46,719 bases of DNA. Origin: Chryseobacterium gleum. Its GTDB lineage: Bacteria > Bacteroidota > Bacteroidia > Flavobacteriales_D > UBA2798. Below, piece by piece: positions 20,394 through 30,004 of this stretch. Every line of letters starts with the position of its first letter. Position 1 is the first letter of the stretch. Where the stretch lies: NCBI GenBank assembly GCA_945865695.1, contig CAMBFX010000005.1, positions 1 through 46,719 on the forward strand. The letters run 5' to 3'. A program made the position numbers and the translations under genes. The notes under the pieces were generated by a model that was not told where the DNA came from, ran no database searches, and was given only the letters and a program-made list of their open reading frames with translations.

Positions 20394-21278
20394 TTAATTA
20401 CATTTTTTTTCAATAGAATAAACATTATCATATTGTAATAATTTTTCATTAAACTTGAAATCTTCTCTTGTATATGTTTCACTTCCATGGTCACCACAAT
20501 CATACTCAATTGAAAAATAACCACCCAAAGGGTGAAATCGACCATACCAATAATACTTTTTACCGTTATTAAAAATAGGATAGCCTAAAACTTTATCATT
20601 TCCCTCATTATAACCAATAATCATATAATCTGCAAAGCCACAACCAATATTATTAAATTGTAATTGAAATTCATTTTTCTTTCCATCACCTGTATAATCG
20701 ACCAAATTAATTAAATCTACTATTTCTAAAGTATTATTTGACTTTTGTTCTTTAATTGATGTTTTATTGTAATGATAATTTATATTGTAGGGTGTATTAT
20801 AAAGACATAAAAATATTGGTTCATTATCAAAACCTTTAGGTATCTCATATGTTGAAGTAATTTCACCTGCTTTATAAACAAAAGCAAAATACTTACCTTT
20901 CAGAGATTGTCCATTAATTTCAGATATACAATCAGAGAAATAGCCTGTTGAACTATCTTCTACACGATAATCAACTGGAGGAATAATAGGTTTTGTTGTT
21001 TCATTAAAATTTGTAACATATAAGCCAATATATATATCCTCTTTTACATCAGTTAGTTTTTTGTATTCTCTTAAATATGAACCTTTAGGCAATTTCGATT
21101 TAATGTTTTCAGTTATATTTTGTTCTATTTTAGAAATAGGAATCAGTTCTTTTTTATTTTGATTAGCATTATTATTACATGATAATGAAAAAAAAAGAAA
21201 AATAATAATTTTAATTACAAATAAAGAATAACATTTTGAAATTGATATTTTTTTAAAATTAGCGATATGTTTTATCAT
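20394..21278 (-). CDS. Hypothetical lipoprotein
   Basis: 294 aa, signal ...IIFLFFSLSCNNN lipobox-like; no named domain recognised. Confidence 0.65.
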   Translation of the reverse strand: MIKHIANFKKISISKCYSLFVIKIIIFLFFSLSCNNNANQNKKELIPISKIEQNITENIKSKLPKGSYLREYKKLTDVKEDIYIGLYVTNFNETTKPIIPPVDYRVEDSSTGYFSDCISEINGQSLKGKYFAFVYKAGEITSTYEIPKGFDNEPIFLCLYNTPYNINYHYNKTSIKEQKSNNTLEIVDLINLVDYTGDGKKNEFQLQFNNIGCGFADYMIIGYNEGNDKVLGYPIFNNGKKYYWYGRFHPLGGYFSIEYDCGDHGSETYTREDFKFNEKLLQYDNVYSIEKKCN

Positions 21279-21402
21279 AATATATTTTTCCTGAATTATT
21301 ATTGTATGTCTTCAAACTAATTTGGACTTTTGCTTAGAGAGTATTTCCTGTTAATTCAAAACTAAGTTATTTTTTTGATTTTTCTGTTGCTTTTTAATCA
21401 TT

Positions 21403-22407
21403 TTAATTGATTTTAATTATTTGATTGAGCGCTTCGCGGTTCATTTTTTCATAGTTTTTCTTCCTTTTTTTAAGTGATTTTTGCTTGATTTTTTCTATCT
21501 CGTTTAAAATAAAATCTCCTCTTCCATAATAAACATCTGCTGGTGTTAAATTTTTCAAGGATTCGTGATATCTTTCATTGTTGTATGTGTTTACAAAGAT
21601 TTCCAATGCTCTTACTAATTCTTCTGGGTAGTAATAATTATCCAGTTTAACAACGTTTTTCATTGTGCGATGATATCTTTCGATTTTCCGCTGTGTTTGT
21701 GGATGCATGGGCCTTCCATGAACTTGATCCATATCGTAATTTTCTTTTAAATAATTTTTAAGTTCAGAAGCAATGTAACAAGAGCCATTATCGGATAAAA
21801 GTCTAGGGCGTTGTTTACTCTTGATTTTAGCTTTAACAATTGCTCTGGCAATGGTTCTTTTTACATCTTGCACCTTCATACCTTCACAGAGTTCCCAGTG
21901 AACAATATATCGACTGTAATCATCCAAAACGTTGCTCAAATAATACCAACCCCAGCCAAGAATTTTAAAGTACGTAAAATCGGTTTGCCAAATCTGATGA
22001 ACAAAGCCCGTTTTATTTGTAAATTCATCTACTGCTGACATTAAAATGTGTGATGGCTCAGTTATCAACCCTCGAGCTTTTAATATTCTGTAAACGCTCG
22101 ATTCTGATATAAATATTTGTTGTTCGTCAGTTAATTTGTAAGCAAGTTCCCTCGATGATAAATGTGGATAATCTAAAGCTAATTCTACAATCAAATTCTT
22201 TTCTTCTTGTGGAATACTGTTCCATTGCTTATTTGAGGTTCTTTTTGATGGAGCTAAGCCACCGATTCCTTCCTCAGAATAAACTTTATACCAATTGTAA
22301 AATGTGCTCTTTTTTAAGCCTATTTCTTTTAAGGTTTTATTTACTCCGATTTCTGAACGAACAACAATATCTATTATCTCTTGTTTTTCGGATGCTGAAT
22401 ATCGCAT
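21403..22407 (-). CDS. IS3-like transposase, orfB (DDE integrase domain)
   Basis: HTH plus rve core: WQTDFTYFK, DDYSRYIVHWEL, LLSDNGSCYIASEL, HPQTQRKIERYHRTMK. Confidence 0.9.
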   Translation of the reverse strand: MRYSASEKQEIIDIVVRSEIGVNKTLKEIGLKKSTFYNWYKVYSEEGIGGLAPSKRTSNKQWNSIPQEEKNLIVELALDYPHLSSRELAYKLTDEQQIFISESSVYRILKARGLITEPSHILMSAVDEFTNKTGFVHQIWQTDFTYFKILGWGWYYLSNVLDDYSRYIVHWELCEGMKVQDVKRTIARAIVKAKIKSKQRPRLLSDNGSCYIASELKNYLKENYDMDQVHGRPMHPQTQRKIERYHRTMKNVVKLDNYYYPEELVRALEIFVNTYNNERYHESLKNLTPADVYYGRGDFILNEIEKIKQKSLKKRKKNYEKMNREALNQIIKIN

Positions 22408-22441
22408 AGACTTCTTGTACTTTTCGCTTACTCCAGAAGAC

Positions 22442-22780
22442 CTAAGCTTTTTTTTTAATGTCGTATCTTAAAACAAGATTAGCTACCGTTTCCTTTAACT
22501 TTAGATTCTCTTTCCTAAATTCTGTAACTTCATCACTCGTGGCTTTCCTGGTAGTATCACCATATAACTGTTTCTTTCCAGCTTCAAGAAACTCTTTATT
22601 CCACTTATAAAATTGAGATTCCTGAATCGAGTACTTTCTGCAAAACTCTGCAACTGAAGTCTCGGCCCTCAAGGCTTCCATTACAATATTGATTTTCTGC
22701 TCTGAACTAAATGTTCTTCGAGTTTTTCTACGAATCTCTTTGATGAAATTCTCCGTGGTTTTCTTTTTGTACGTTCCCAT
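22442..22780 (-). CDS. IS3-like transposase, orfA (HTH)
   Basis: RRTFSSEQKINIVMEALRAETSVAEFCRKYSIQESQFYKWNKEFLEAGKKQL. Confidence 0.9.
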   Translation of the reverse strand: MGTYKKKTTENFIKEIRRKTRRTFSSEQKINIVMEALRAETSVAEFCRKYSIQESQFYKWNKEFLEAGKKQLYGDTTRKATSDEVTEFRKENLKLKETVANLVLRYDIKKKA

Positions 22781-23087
22781 GTTTGTTAAATTTATTAATT
22801 TATTACAAACACTCCCTAAATAATCATTATATTTAGTCCACTTTATGCTGAAGATTTACAGTCGAAGCAAACACAGCAAGGTGATATTATTTTTAATAAA
22901 GAGAAAGCTCTAGTCATAATTAAATCATCTTTAAACCTAATTAAGACTAGTTGATGTCAAACTTTAAATATATTTATGGAATTCTTTATAGATATTCCAA
23001 ATCTATATAAAAGCTTGTCATTAAAAATGTGAATTGAAAGTTCTATTTTATCAAATTCCATTATCTTCTTATTTATTCTAATTTCCC

Positions 23088-23230
23088 TGCAAGTATTCAA
23101 ACTAATTTGGAATTTTGCTTGGAGTGTTTTCTGTTGATTCAAAACTAAGTTATTTTTTCATAGCTTTCCTTCCTTTTTTTAATTGATTTTTGTTTGATTT
23201 TTTCTCTTTCTTTTAATGTAAATTCCTGTA
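23088..23230 (-). mobile_element. Decayed left end of the same IS family
   Basis: tgcaagtattcaaactaatttggaattttgcttggagtgttttctgttgattcaaaactaagttattttttc aligns to 21303 onward with an internal deletion. Confidence 0.75.
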
Positions 23231-23261
23231 TCCAATTACATAAAATTAATTCAAATGATTT

Positions 23262-23540
23262 TGAAACGGACTATTATAATGTGAAATGGCATATAAAACT
23301 TTATCTGGAATATGATCTTCTAAGGTCATATGACTTTTTAAAGCCATGAACACATCTCGACTACTCATTTCTTTGAAAAATATTCTCGAGTAAGGTTTAG
23401 GAGACCTATATTTATTTTGTTTAGTAAAATCTAGATGTGAAGTAACGCCAGCTATGAAAATCTTTTGAGACTGAAAAAAGACTTTATTTTGTATTTTAAT
23501 TCTAAAGCAACTTTGCTGAACCTACGATACAAGAATTCCA
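23262..23540 (-). pseudogene. Gene remnant of unknown family
   Basis: Reverse frame reads KVFFQSQKIFIAGVTSHLDFTKQNKYRSPKPYSRIFFKEMSSRDVFMALKSHMTLEDHIPDKVLYAISHYN without a start. Confidence 0.35.
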
Positions 23541-23745
23541 TTATATGTTTGATTAAAAACTCAAAATCCTACTATTAATATTCATTAAACTTTCAAATCT
23601 TTGAAAATCATCTAAAAAGTTCGATAAATCCAACCCGTAGGGCCCACTCCTGCAAAACGTTTGAGTTCACCCGTTTCCTTTTCAGTTAAATTAGTATATT
23701 TATAATAAATACAAACTAAAGGCAAACCGTTATGGTAATGTTTAA

Positions 23746-24261
23746 TTATTTTAACCATATTTCTTTTTCTGGGTTTTCAATTATTTTAATACCGGCTTGT
23801 TTATAAGCTTCGGTGGGGTTAGGTCTATTGGCTCGATGACCATTATTTACTAAAACATCGTCTTCTGACTTTAATACCCAAACAACTTTTAATTTATCTA
23901 GAGCATATTCAAAGCGGGATGGATCATTTTTCATTGATAACATTTCTTTGACAATAATATTTACGGGATTGAAGTGTTCTAAAATGAATTTTTCATCATC
24001 ATTTGGATTATTTTTTTTTATTTGTTTTTCTATTTTATTTCTATCCTTTTCGCCAAGTCTAAAGATGTCAATATTGCTTTCTTTAGCTCTTTCAAACGCT
24101 CTTTCACTTGAGTCAGGCGGTATCAAATGGCTAGCAACTCTTAAACACCTATCCATAAGATGAATCAGCATTTTATTTTTAGTCTTTGTAAATTCATTAT
24201 CATTGTTACTTTTGATGTAATGCTTTGTAATTTCTTCTAATATTGATGAAAATTCATTCAT
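23746..24261 (-). CDS. Hypothetical protein
   Basis: 171-aa ORF; C-terminal NGHRANRPNPTEAYKQAGIKIIENPEKEIW. Confidence 0.55.
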   Translation of the reverse strand: MNEFSSILEEITKHYIKSNNDNEFTKTKNKMLIHLMDRCLRVASHLIPPDSSERAFERAKESNIDIFRLGEKDRNKIEKQIKKNNPNDDEKFILEHFNPVNIIVKEMLSMKNDPSRFEYALDKLKVVWVLKSEDDVLVNNGHRANRPNPTEAYKQAGIKIIENPEKEIWLK

Positions 24262-24285
24262 AGTTATCTGTATTAAATTCGGTTT

Positions 24286-24612
24286 TTATAAATCTCTTAC
24301 AAGTCTTACTTTAAATTCAAATTGATGGTATCTACCCATCATGTGGTAACCTGTGTGAGGGGAACCAACCTTAAAATTAAAAGAGCAAGGAATATTCTCA
24401 ATTATAGCTGCCCAATAACTTTCTTCCATAAAATTACCCTGTCCTTTTTTGTGTAATTCATTATATATTGTGTCAAATTCCTCAGTTGTCGGCAATCTCC
24501 AACCACCCGAAGTGTTTTGACACAATGATAAAGCCAGGTTTAAGTTTACACTTTTTTCGTGGTCAGCCTCTTTCAACTCAAGAGTTTTGCCATTTTTTAA
24601 TAATATTTTCAT
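24286..24612 (-). CDS. DUF1566/Lcl-like short domain protein
   Basis: GGWRLPTTEEFDTIYNELHKKGQGNFMEESYWAA... typical WRLPT/YWA pattern; start MKILLKNGK at 24612 more likely than 24639. Confidence 0.5.
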   Translation of the reverse strand: MKILLKNGKTLELKEADHEKSVNLNLALSLCQNTSGGWRLPTTEEFDTIYNELHKKGQGNFMEESYWAAIIENIPCSFNFKVGSPHTGYHMMGRYHQFEFKVRLVRDL

Positions 24613-24697
24613 TGTTTTAGTTTTTATAAACTTTACCATAACGATTTGTATGTCGTCGATGTTACCTTGTGTTGTTCCTCATGTGCGTAGGGAGGGA

Positions 24698-25375
24698 CTA
24701 TGTCGCTTGCACACTATTATTCAATGTATTTTTTATTGATTTTAAATGCCATAATAATCGCTCATAGGAACCATTATCTAAAGCTCTTTGACCAGTTAGC
24801 ATACCACTTAAAAAAACAGGTATTTCTGACTTGGTCAAATAAGTTCCTAATTTGTCGTTCCATTTAAGCTCGAGAAATTTTTTTAGGACTTTTGATGCAA
24901 AGGCATTTTCAATAACAATTATTTTCGGTTCAATAATACTTATTAGCTCTATTGACAATTTAATTTGCTCTTGGCAAAATGAATCTGTTATTTTCTTTTC
25001 AATCAACTTTTGATTAGTTTCTCGTTCAAATAATAGGTCTATGTGTTCCCATTCAATATTTAATTCCTTGGATATATCAGCAAATTTCTTGAAATACGGA
25101 TATTTTGCTTTAGCCAATAAACCAATGCTTTTAAATACCTCAATTTTGTCTTCTTCAAAGGTATTGAAGTTAAAATAAGTGTCAATATTTTCTAATACAT
25201 GAGAATATTGTTGTTCATCTTTTAAAATTTGTTTCAAGCCTTTTTCGCTAAATGATGGATTTAATCCTATAAATAACAGAGCATTATTTTTAAGATCTGG
25301 ATAAAAGTTTGGTGATCTTTTTTGATTATGATCTTTCTCCCACAATTTTATAATCTTTTCGTTAATTGATTTCAT
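24698..25375 (-). CDS. Uracil-DNA-glycosylase-like superfamily protein (putative)
   Basis: NNALLFIGLNPSFSEKG near N-terminus and ISIIEPKIIVIENAFAS resemble UDG-like core strands. Confidence 0.5.
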   Translation of the reverse strand: MKSINEKIIKLWEKDHNQKRSPNFYPDLKNNALLFIGLNPSFSEKGLKQILKDEQQYSHVLENIDTYFNFNTFEEDKIEVFKSIGLLAKAKYPYFKKFADISKELNIEWEHIDLLFERETNQKLIEKKITDSFCQEQIKLSIELISIIEPKIIVIENAFASKVLKKFLELKWNDKLGTYLTKSEIPVFLSGMLTGQRALDNGSYERLLWHLKSIKNTLNNSVQAT

Positions 25376-25493
25376 AGTTAATAAATATATTGTAAAACTT
25401 CTAAAACTTCAAACGCAATTACAGGAAAAAAGTTCCCGTAATCGTTAAATGCTTAGTTAAAATACGGATTATGTTTTGCCTTTATGGTTCATA

Positions 25494-25970
25494 TCAATAA
25501 GCGTATTTCACAGCGTGCCAAATTGCCACAAATTCTATGATTGTCACATAACCGTCAATTGAAAACTGAATATCACTAGAATAACTTGAGTTGCCAGTAA
25601 ATACTTTTCCATCTTTGATGGTTGCTATAACATCGCTGCTATAATTTGATGTACCCTTGTAAACTTTGCCATCTTTAATTGTCATAACAATATCGCTGCT
25701 ATAATTTGATGTTCCCTTGTAAACTTTGCCATCTGATACATTGTAAAGAACATCACTTGAATAATTGCTTGTCCCTTTGTAAACTTGGCTTCCGTTTATA
25801 TTACAAATTACATCCGATGAATAGTTTGATGTTTTTTTGTACACCTTGCTATTATGGAGATTACAAATTACATCACTTGAATAATTACTTGTCCCTTTAA
25901 AGACTTTTGTTTGTGCATTCATAGTGAAAGAAGTTAGCATAATTGTTGCCAGTAAAATTAAATTTTTCAT
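25494..25970 (-). CDS. Secreted 20-aa-repeat protein (VYKGTSNYSSDVI repeats)
   Basis: Signal peptide plus six imperfect KVYKGTSNYSSDVI-type repeats of 20 aa. Confidence 0.75.
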   Translation of the reverse strand: MKNLILLATIMLTSFTMNAQTKVFKGTSNYSSDVICNLHNSKVYKKTSNYSSDVICNINGSQVYKGTSNYSSDVLYNVSDGKVYKGTSNYSSDIVMTIKDGKVYKGTSNYSSDVIATIKDGKVFTGNSSYSSDIQFSIDGYVTIIEFVAIWHAVKYAY

Positions 25971-26361
25971 TTTTACAAATTTTGAATTTTGTTCCTACTC
26001 ATATGGCTTTTCGGTGTCGCCCTGTTTTTTAAGTGGTCGCTAGTCTCCAACTTTTTTTTAATATTATTTCTTATCAGTCAAACGCAATTTCAAGTATTGT
26101 CAAAATTGGATGGTGCTCTTGTTTCTGTCATTCCTTTGTGTCGTTTTTTAAACTTGCCTATAAATTTACACAAGTACCATAAGTCCTCTTAGCGCTCAAA
26201 ATAGTGTGCTAACCGCACTTTTGGTAAGTTTAGCTAAAAAAATTTAAAAACCTATTTTATGAAGTAAATTATTCCTTCTAAAAAACATTTTTTCTCAAGA
26301 TCAATTGAAAAATTCAGAGAATTCTCAAGATAACCTGAAATATCCTGCAAATCTATTAGGC

Positions 26362-26993
26362 TCATTTAATACTCCCCCACTCCTCTCTCCCCTTTAAAAT
26401 CGCCAAAAACTTTTTCATATTCACTTTTTCTTTAAAACGCCATTTAGCAAAATAGGTGGTTGCTGCCTTTTCTAATCCGTTTTTTTCGAGGTCGTGGCGC
26501 ATAGCACGGGTTTGTTTTTTGTAGGATCGATCAATATTCAGCTTTTCGTTAACCTTGAGGCCAGTAACCACCATGCGCTGCTTTCAGGTACGGAAAAAAA
26601 CTTTCTTTTCGTTTAATTGGAAACCAAATTAGAACAGGAACTTTTTGATGACATTATGAAAGACCTTGTATTTTTGGGTAAATCCAGGCTCTTTAGACGA
26701 AAAAGAAAGGTCGTCGGCATATCGGGATAGGTAATATTAAAAAGATTGCAGAAATCGCTTATTTTGGCATCAAGTGAGAGAAAAATAAAATTACTAAGTA
26801 TGGGCGAGGTTGGAGCTCCTTGCGGTAAACGATCTTCGTAGGTGCATAAACGTCACAGCGAAGCAGCCATCGGCTTTGGGAAAGAAAAAGGTTCTTCGAG
26901 AAAAACTTGTCTTGTTTGCAAGGTATTGATAGATGGAAAAAAATCTTCGATATCTACGGTGATTAAATATGCTTTGCCAACATACGCTCCCAT
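26362..26993 (-). pseudogene. Retron-type reverse transcriptase, N-terminally truncated and frameshifted
   Basis: Across frames: GKAYLITVDIEDFFPSI, LCTYEDRLPQGAPTSPILSNFIFLSLDAKISDFCNLFNITY, RYADDLSFSS, then MVVTGLKVNEKLNIDRSYKKQTRAMRHDLEKNG. Confidence 0.85.
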
Positions 26994-27065
26994 GCTTGTT
27001 AAATTTATTACAAACACTCCCTAAATAATCATTATATTTAGTGCACTTTATGTTGAAGATTTACA
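26984..27065 (-). mobile_element. Decayed right end of the same IS family
   Basis: acgctcccatgcttgttaaatttatta...gtgcactttatgttgaagatttaca aligns to 22771-22860 with a 10-nt gap and few mismatches. Confidence 0.85.
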
Positions 27066-27155
27066 TGCTTCGTGACGGGGCTAACTAAAACGTGTAAACT
27101 GAAATAAAAGGATTAAATTGCATAAACTTTCATTTGTTAATTCAAAAGCTATAAA

Positions 27156-28505
27156 ATGGATATTCTTGAAAAAATTCTAGGCGAAACTAGTATGCAGCGC
27201 TATGCATTAGTTAAACTCTTTTTAGCACACCCCATGAAAACATATTCGAGAAAAGAGTTGCTTCATTGCATGCTGAATGAACCATATTCAACCTATTTAA
27301 CGAATGAAAATACAGGTGAACATGCTTGGGAAGGTGCAGTGGTTCCAACCTCACTAATTGAGCGGTTGGACGAATTAGTTGAGCGCGAAATTATCGAAAT
27401 AATTATGCGTGATAAAAAAGAAAAACGTTATAAATTAAATAGACTTGATACAGAAAATTCAACTTTAAACAATATAGAACTAAATCAAAGAGATTTAAAT
27501 GATCTAGAATCAATAGAAAAGGCCTTTAGCAAATACGAACTACCTTTTATCCAATCAATGAAAAGACTCGTTCAATTAAATAATGAAAGAAACGAAGTTC
27601 AAAACAATGGAAATAGCTATTCGCATATTGATTTTGAAACACCTTTTATTAATGATCCAACAGTATTGGAAGTTACAAATGACTTATATTATGCAATTAA
27701 AGATTGTAATCCAATATTAAATTTAAAATATAACGGTCATTACAATTCCAATAACGAACCTTTAAAACATCATTTAAAAATTTTTCATCCTTACCTAATA
27801 AAAGAATCGCGTGGTCAATGGTATGTTGTTGGAAAGTGCCCGAGTGAAAATACATTCAGGAATGTTCCTATTAATAGAATCCAAAATAAAGAACTTGAAG
27901 TAAATGAGGATGAAACTTTTATTCGCGAAAAATTTGATGCTTCAACTTATTGGGATGGTTGTGTGAGTATAACTAAGATTGGGCTACCTGTAAATATATC
28001 ATTCCATTTAAAAAATGGCGAAATCTATAATAATGTAGATTATATAAAAGCCACCCCAATTATAAAAAAAGGGCAAACCATAAAACCTTTAAATGCTATG
28101 TGGTATGAGGTGAAGCTCAAAAATATTTATATGGGGCCAGAGCTGGTTCGAATTGTTAGATCATTAGGATTAGAAAATATAAAAAATGTAAGCCCAAAAT
28201 GGTTACATGAGGATTTGTTTGAAACCGGTGAACGCAAGCAATTTATTTTCAGCGTTCGATTACCTGAGGATATGACTAGGAAAGCATTCGAAAATGAAAT
28301 GATTTCTGAATTAAGATTAAACATAGGGAATGACAATGCTTCTGCAACATTTTCAATAACTGAAATACCAAACAAAAAAGGATGGCTTAAAGTTACATTA
28401 AACAAGATTTTGATTAATTCAATATTATCTACTTTCATTTTAAAAACAATTAAAAACATAGGGGAACAAAATTATACTACCAAAATGAATACCGTCTTAA
28501 ATTAA
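27156..28505 (+). CDS. WYL-domain regulator with N-terminal HTH
   Basis: N-terminal wHTH-like; central FHPYLIKESRGQWYVVGKCPSENTFRNVPINRIQNKELE is a WYL-type core. Confidence 0.75.
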   Translation: MDILEKILGETSMQRYALVKLFLAHPMKTYSRKELLHCMLNEPYSTYLTNENTGEHAWEGAVVPTSLIERLDELVEREIIEIIMRDKKEKRYKLNRLDTENSTLNNIELNQRDLNDLESIEKAFSKYELPFIQSMKRLVQLNNERNEVQNNGNSYSHIDFETPFINDPTVLEVTNDLYYAIKDCNPILNLKYNGHYNSNNEPLKHHLKIFHPYLIKESRGQWYVVGKCPSENTFRNVPINRIQNKELEVNEDETFIREKFDASTYWDGCVSITKIGLPVNISFHLKNGEIYNNVDYIKATPIIKKGQTIKPLNAMWYEVKLKNIYMGPELVRIVRSLGLENIKNVSPKWLHEDLFETGERKQFIFSVRLPEDMTRKAFENEMISELRLNIGNDNASATFSITEIPNKKGWLKVTLNKILINSILSTFILKTIKNIGEQNYTTKMNTVLN

Positions 28506-28548
28506 GAACTTTATAAAGTTTTAGGAAATACGATTGGGTAGGTTATAA

Positions 28549-28577
28549 ATCATGTTTCGGATAAACCGAAACATGAT
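28549..28577. promoter_or_regulatory. Perfect 12-bp inverted repeat between WYL and NADAR genes
   Basis: ATCATGTTTCGG ATAAA CCGAAACATGAT. Confidence 0.7.
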
Positions 28578-28614
28578 AGTGTATTCTTGCATCTAAATCC
28601 TAAAACATATAGCT

Positions 28615-29079
28615 ATGATAAAATTCACAAAAGTAAGTTTGCCTTTCGGATGGTTAGGCAATATGGCTCCATTTCCAGTTATGTATAATGGAAAAAAATG
28701 GTTAACAATTGAAGCCCTTTTTCAGGCATTGAGATTTGAGAATGAAAAAATAATTGAAGAAATAAGGTTAGAAAAAAGTCCTATGGGTGCAAAAATGAAG
28801 GCGAAAAAACATAAATTATTATATGTTGTTGAGCCAATGTCAGAAAAAGATTTGGAAAATATGAGAATGTGCGTAAGATTAAAATTAGAGCAACATCCAA
28901 GATTGGTTGGGCAGCTTTTAGCTACTAATGATCAATTAATTTGTGAAGATATTGGAAAAAGAAATGGAGAAAGACACAAATTTTGGGGCGCAAAGGAGAT
29001 AAATGGTGTGTGGGAAGGTAAAAATATGATGGGTGTAATTTGGATGGAATTGCGAACACAGTTAAGAAAACCAATTTAA
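28615..29079 (+). CDS. NADAR (YbiA-like/DUF1768) family protein
   Basis: [31 protein letters not shown]...[30 protein letters not shown]...FWGAKE...[16 protein letters not shown]. Confidence 0.85.
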   Translation: MIKFTKVSLPFGWLGNMAPFPVMYNGKKWLTIEALFQALRFENEKIIEEIRLEKSPMGAKMKAKKHKLLYVVEPMSEKDLENMRMCVRLKLEQHPRLVGQLLATNDQLICEDIGKRNGERHKFWGAKEINGVWEGKNMMGVIWMELRTQLRKPI

Positions 29080-29294
29080 TGAATTAACAAATTATTAAAA
29101 CAATCATTGAAGCCATTTTTGGTCATGTTCCGAATTTAACGAATGTTCCCATCGAATCCTTTTTTAAAGAGTAAATACAATATAGTATTATAAAATAGTA
29201 TTATTGAATAACATTAATAAGATATATTATGACATCCCTTAAATTCGATGGCGAAACACTTGAAGTTTTTATCTAGTACCTAAATTTAAACATT

Positions 29295-29693
29295 ATGAAA
29301 AAGTTAAGCATTCTCGTAATCTTTTCAGTATTTGTAATTAGTGTAGCAAGTTCACAAACTAGCAAAAATTTCTATTCTGAAACTCTTGACACGATTCAGC
29401 ATATTAATTGACACAGCGTAATAATACTCTTGAGTATCCATCTTACTAGACTGATCGGGTGGTTTGGGAATACGATTTAATTAATAAGACTGCAACATGG
29501 AAGGGTGGATCAAATACTCAAATTTACAAAATCTACAGTGCGGTCAACTATAATGGAGTTTTAACCTTAACGGTAGGTGACTCGGTTCAAGTTGGATGGA
29601 CTGTTCAAATTAAAAATCAGCCTGACGGCACTATTCTTTTTACATCTAAAAATGTTGAACTTGTCGATGGAAAGTCGGATGGATTTTTTTAAA
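29295..29693 (+). pseudogene. Secreted small protein remnant
   Basis: MKKLSILVIFSVFVISVASSQTSKNFYSETL interrupted by stops, continuing VVWEYDLINKTATWKGGSNTQIYKIYS. Confidence 0.45.
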
Positions 29694-30004
29694 AAAATGT
29701 AGTTGTTGTTTCTAGATAATAAACAATACTGCAAAAATAAAAAAATGGACAAATTTTTGTGTAATATCTATAACAAACAATCTAAATTTCAACATTATGA
29801 ATTAAGGAGTTAAAAATAGAACCGAGGCAATAAAATAAATATGGGATATATGGTGAAATTCTTCTTTTTATAGTAAATTTGCTTAGAGCTGATACATGAC
29901 GATTAAAGCTTACATTTTAAACTTAAACACAATCTGCCAGTTAATAATAGAAAATATCTTTAATATATAATTGAATATTAACAGGGATTTAAAAATTTAT
30001 CATT

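Larger units (their letters stand above)
21303..22860 (-). mobile_element. IS3-like insertion sequence with imperfect terminal inverted repeats
   Basis: Left TGTATGTCTTCAAACTAATTTGGACT; right end reverse complement TGTAAATCTTCAGCATAAAGTGGACT; orfA and orfB between them. No obvious target duplication. Confidence 0.85.

Noticed and set aside
25494-25970. 60-bp periodicity interpreted as CRISPR
   Set aside because: Repeats are in frame, encode regular 20-aa units with a signal peptide and have no unique spacers.
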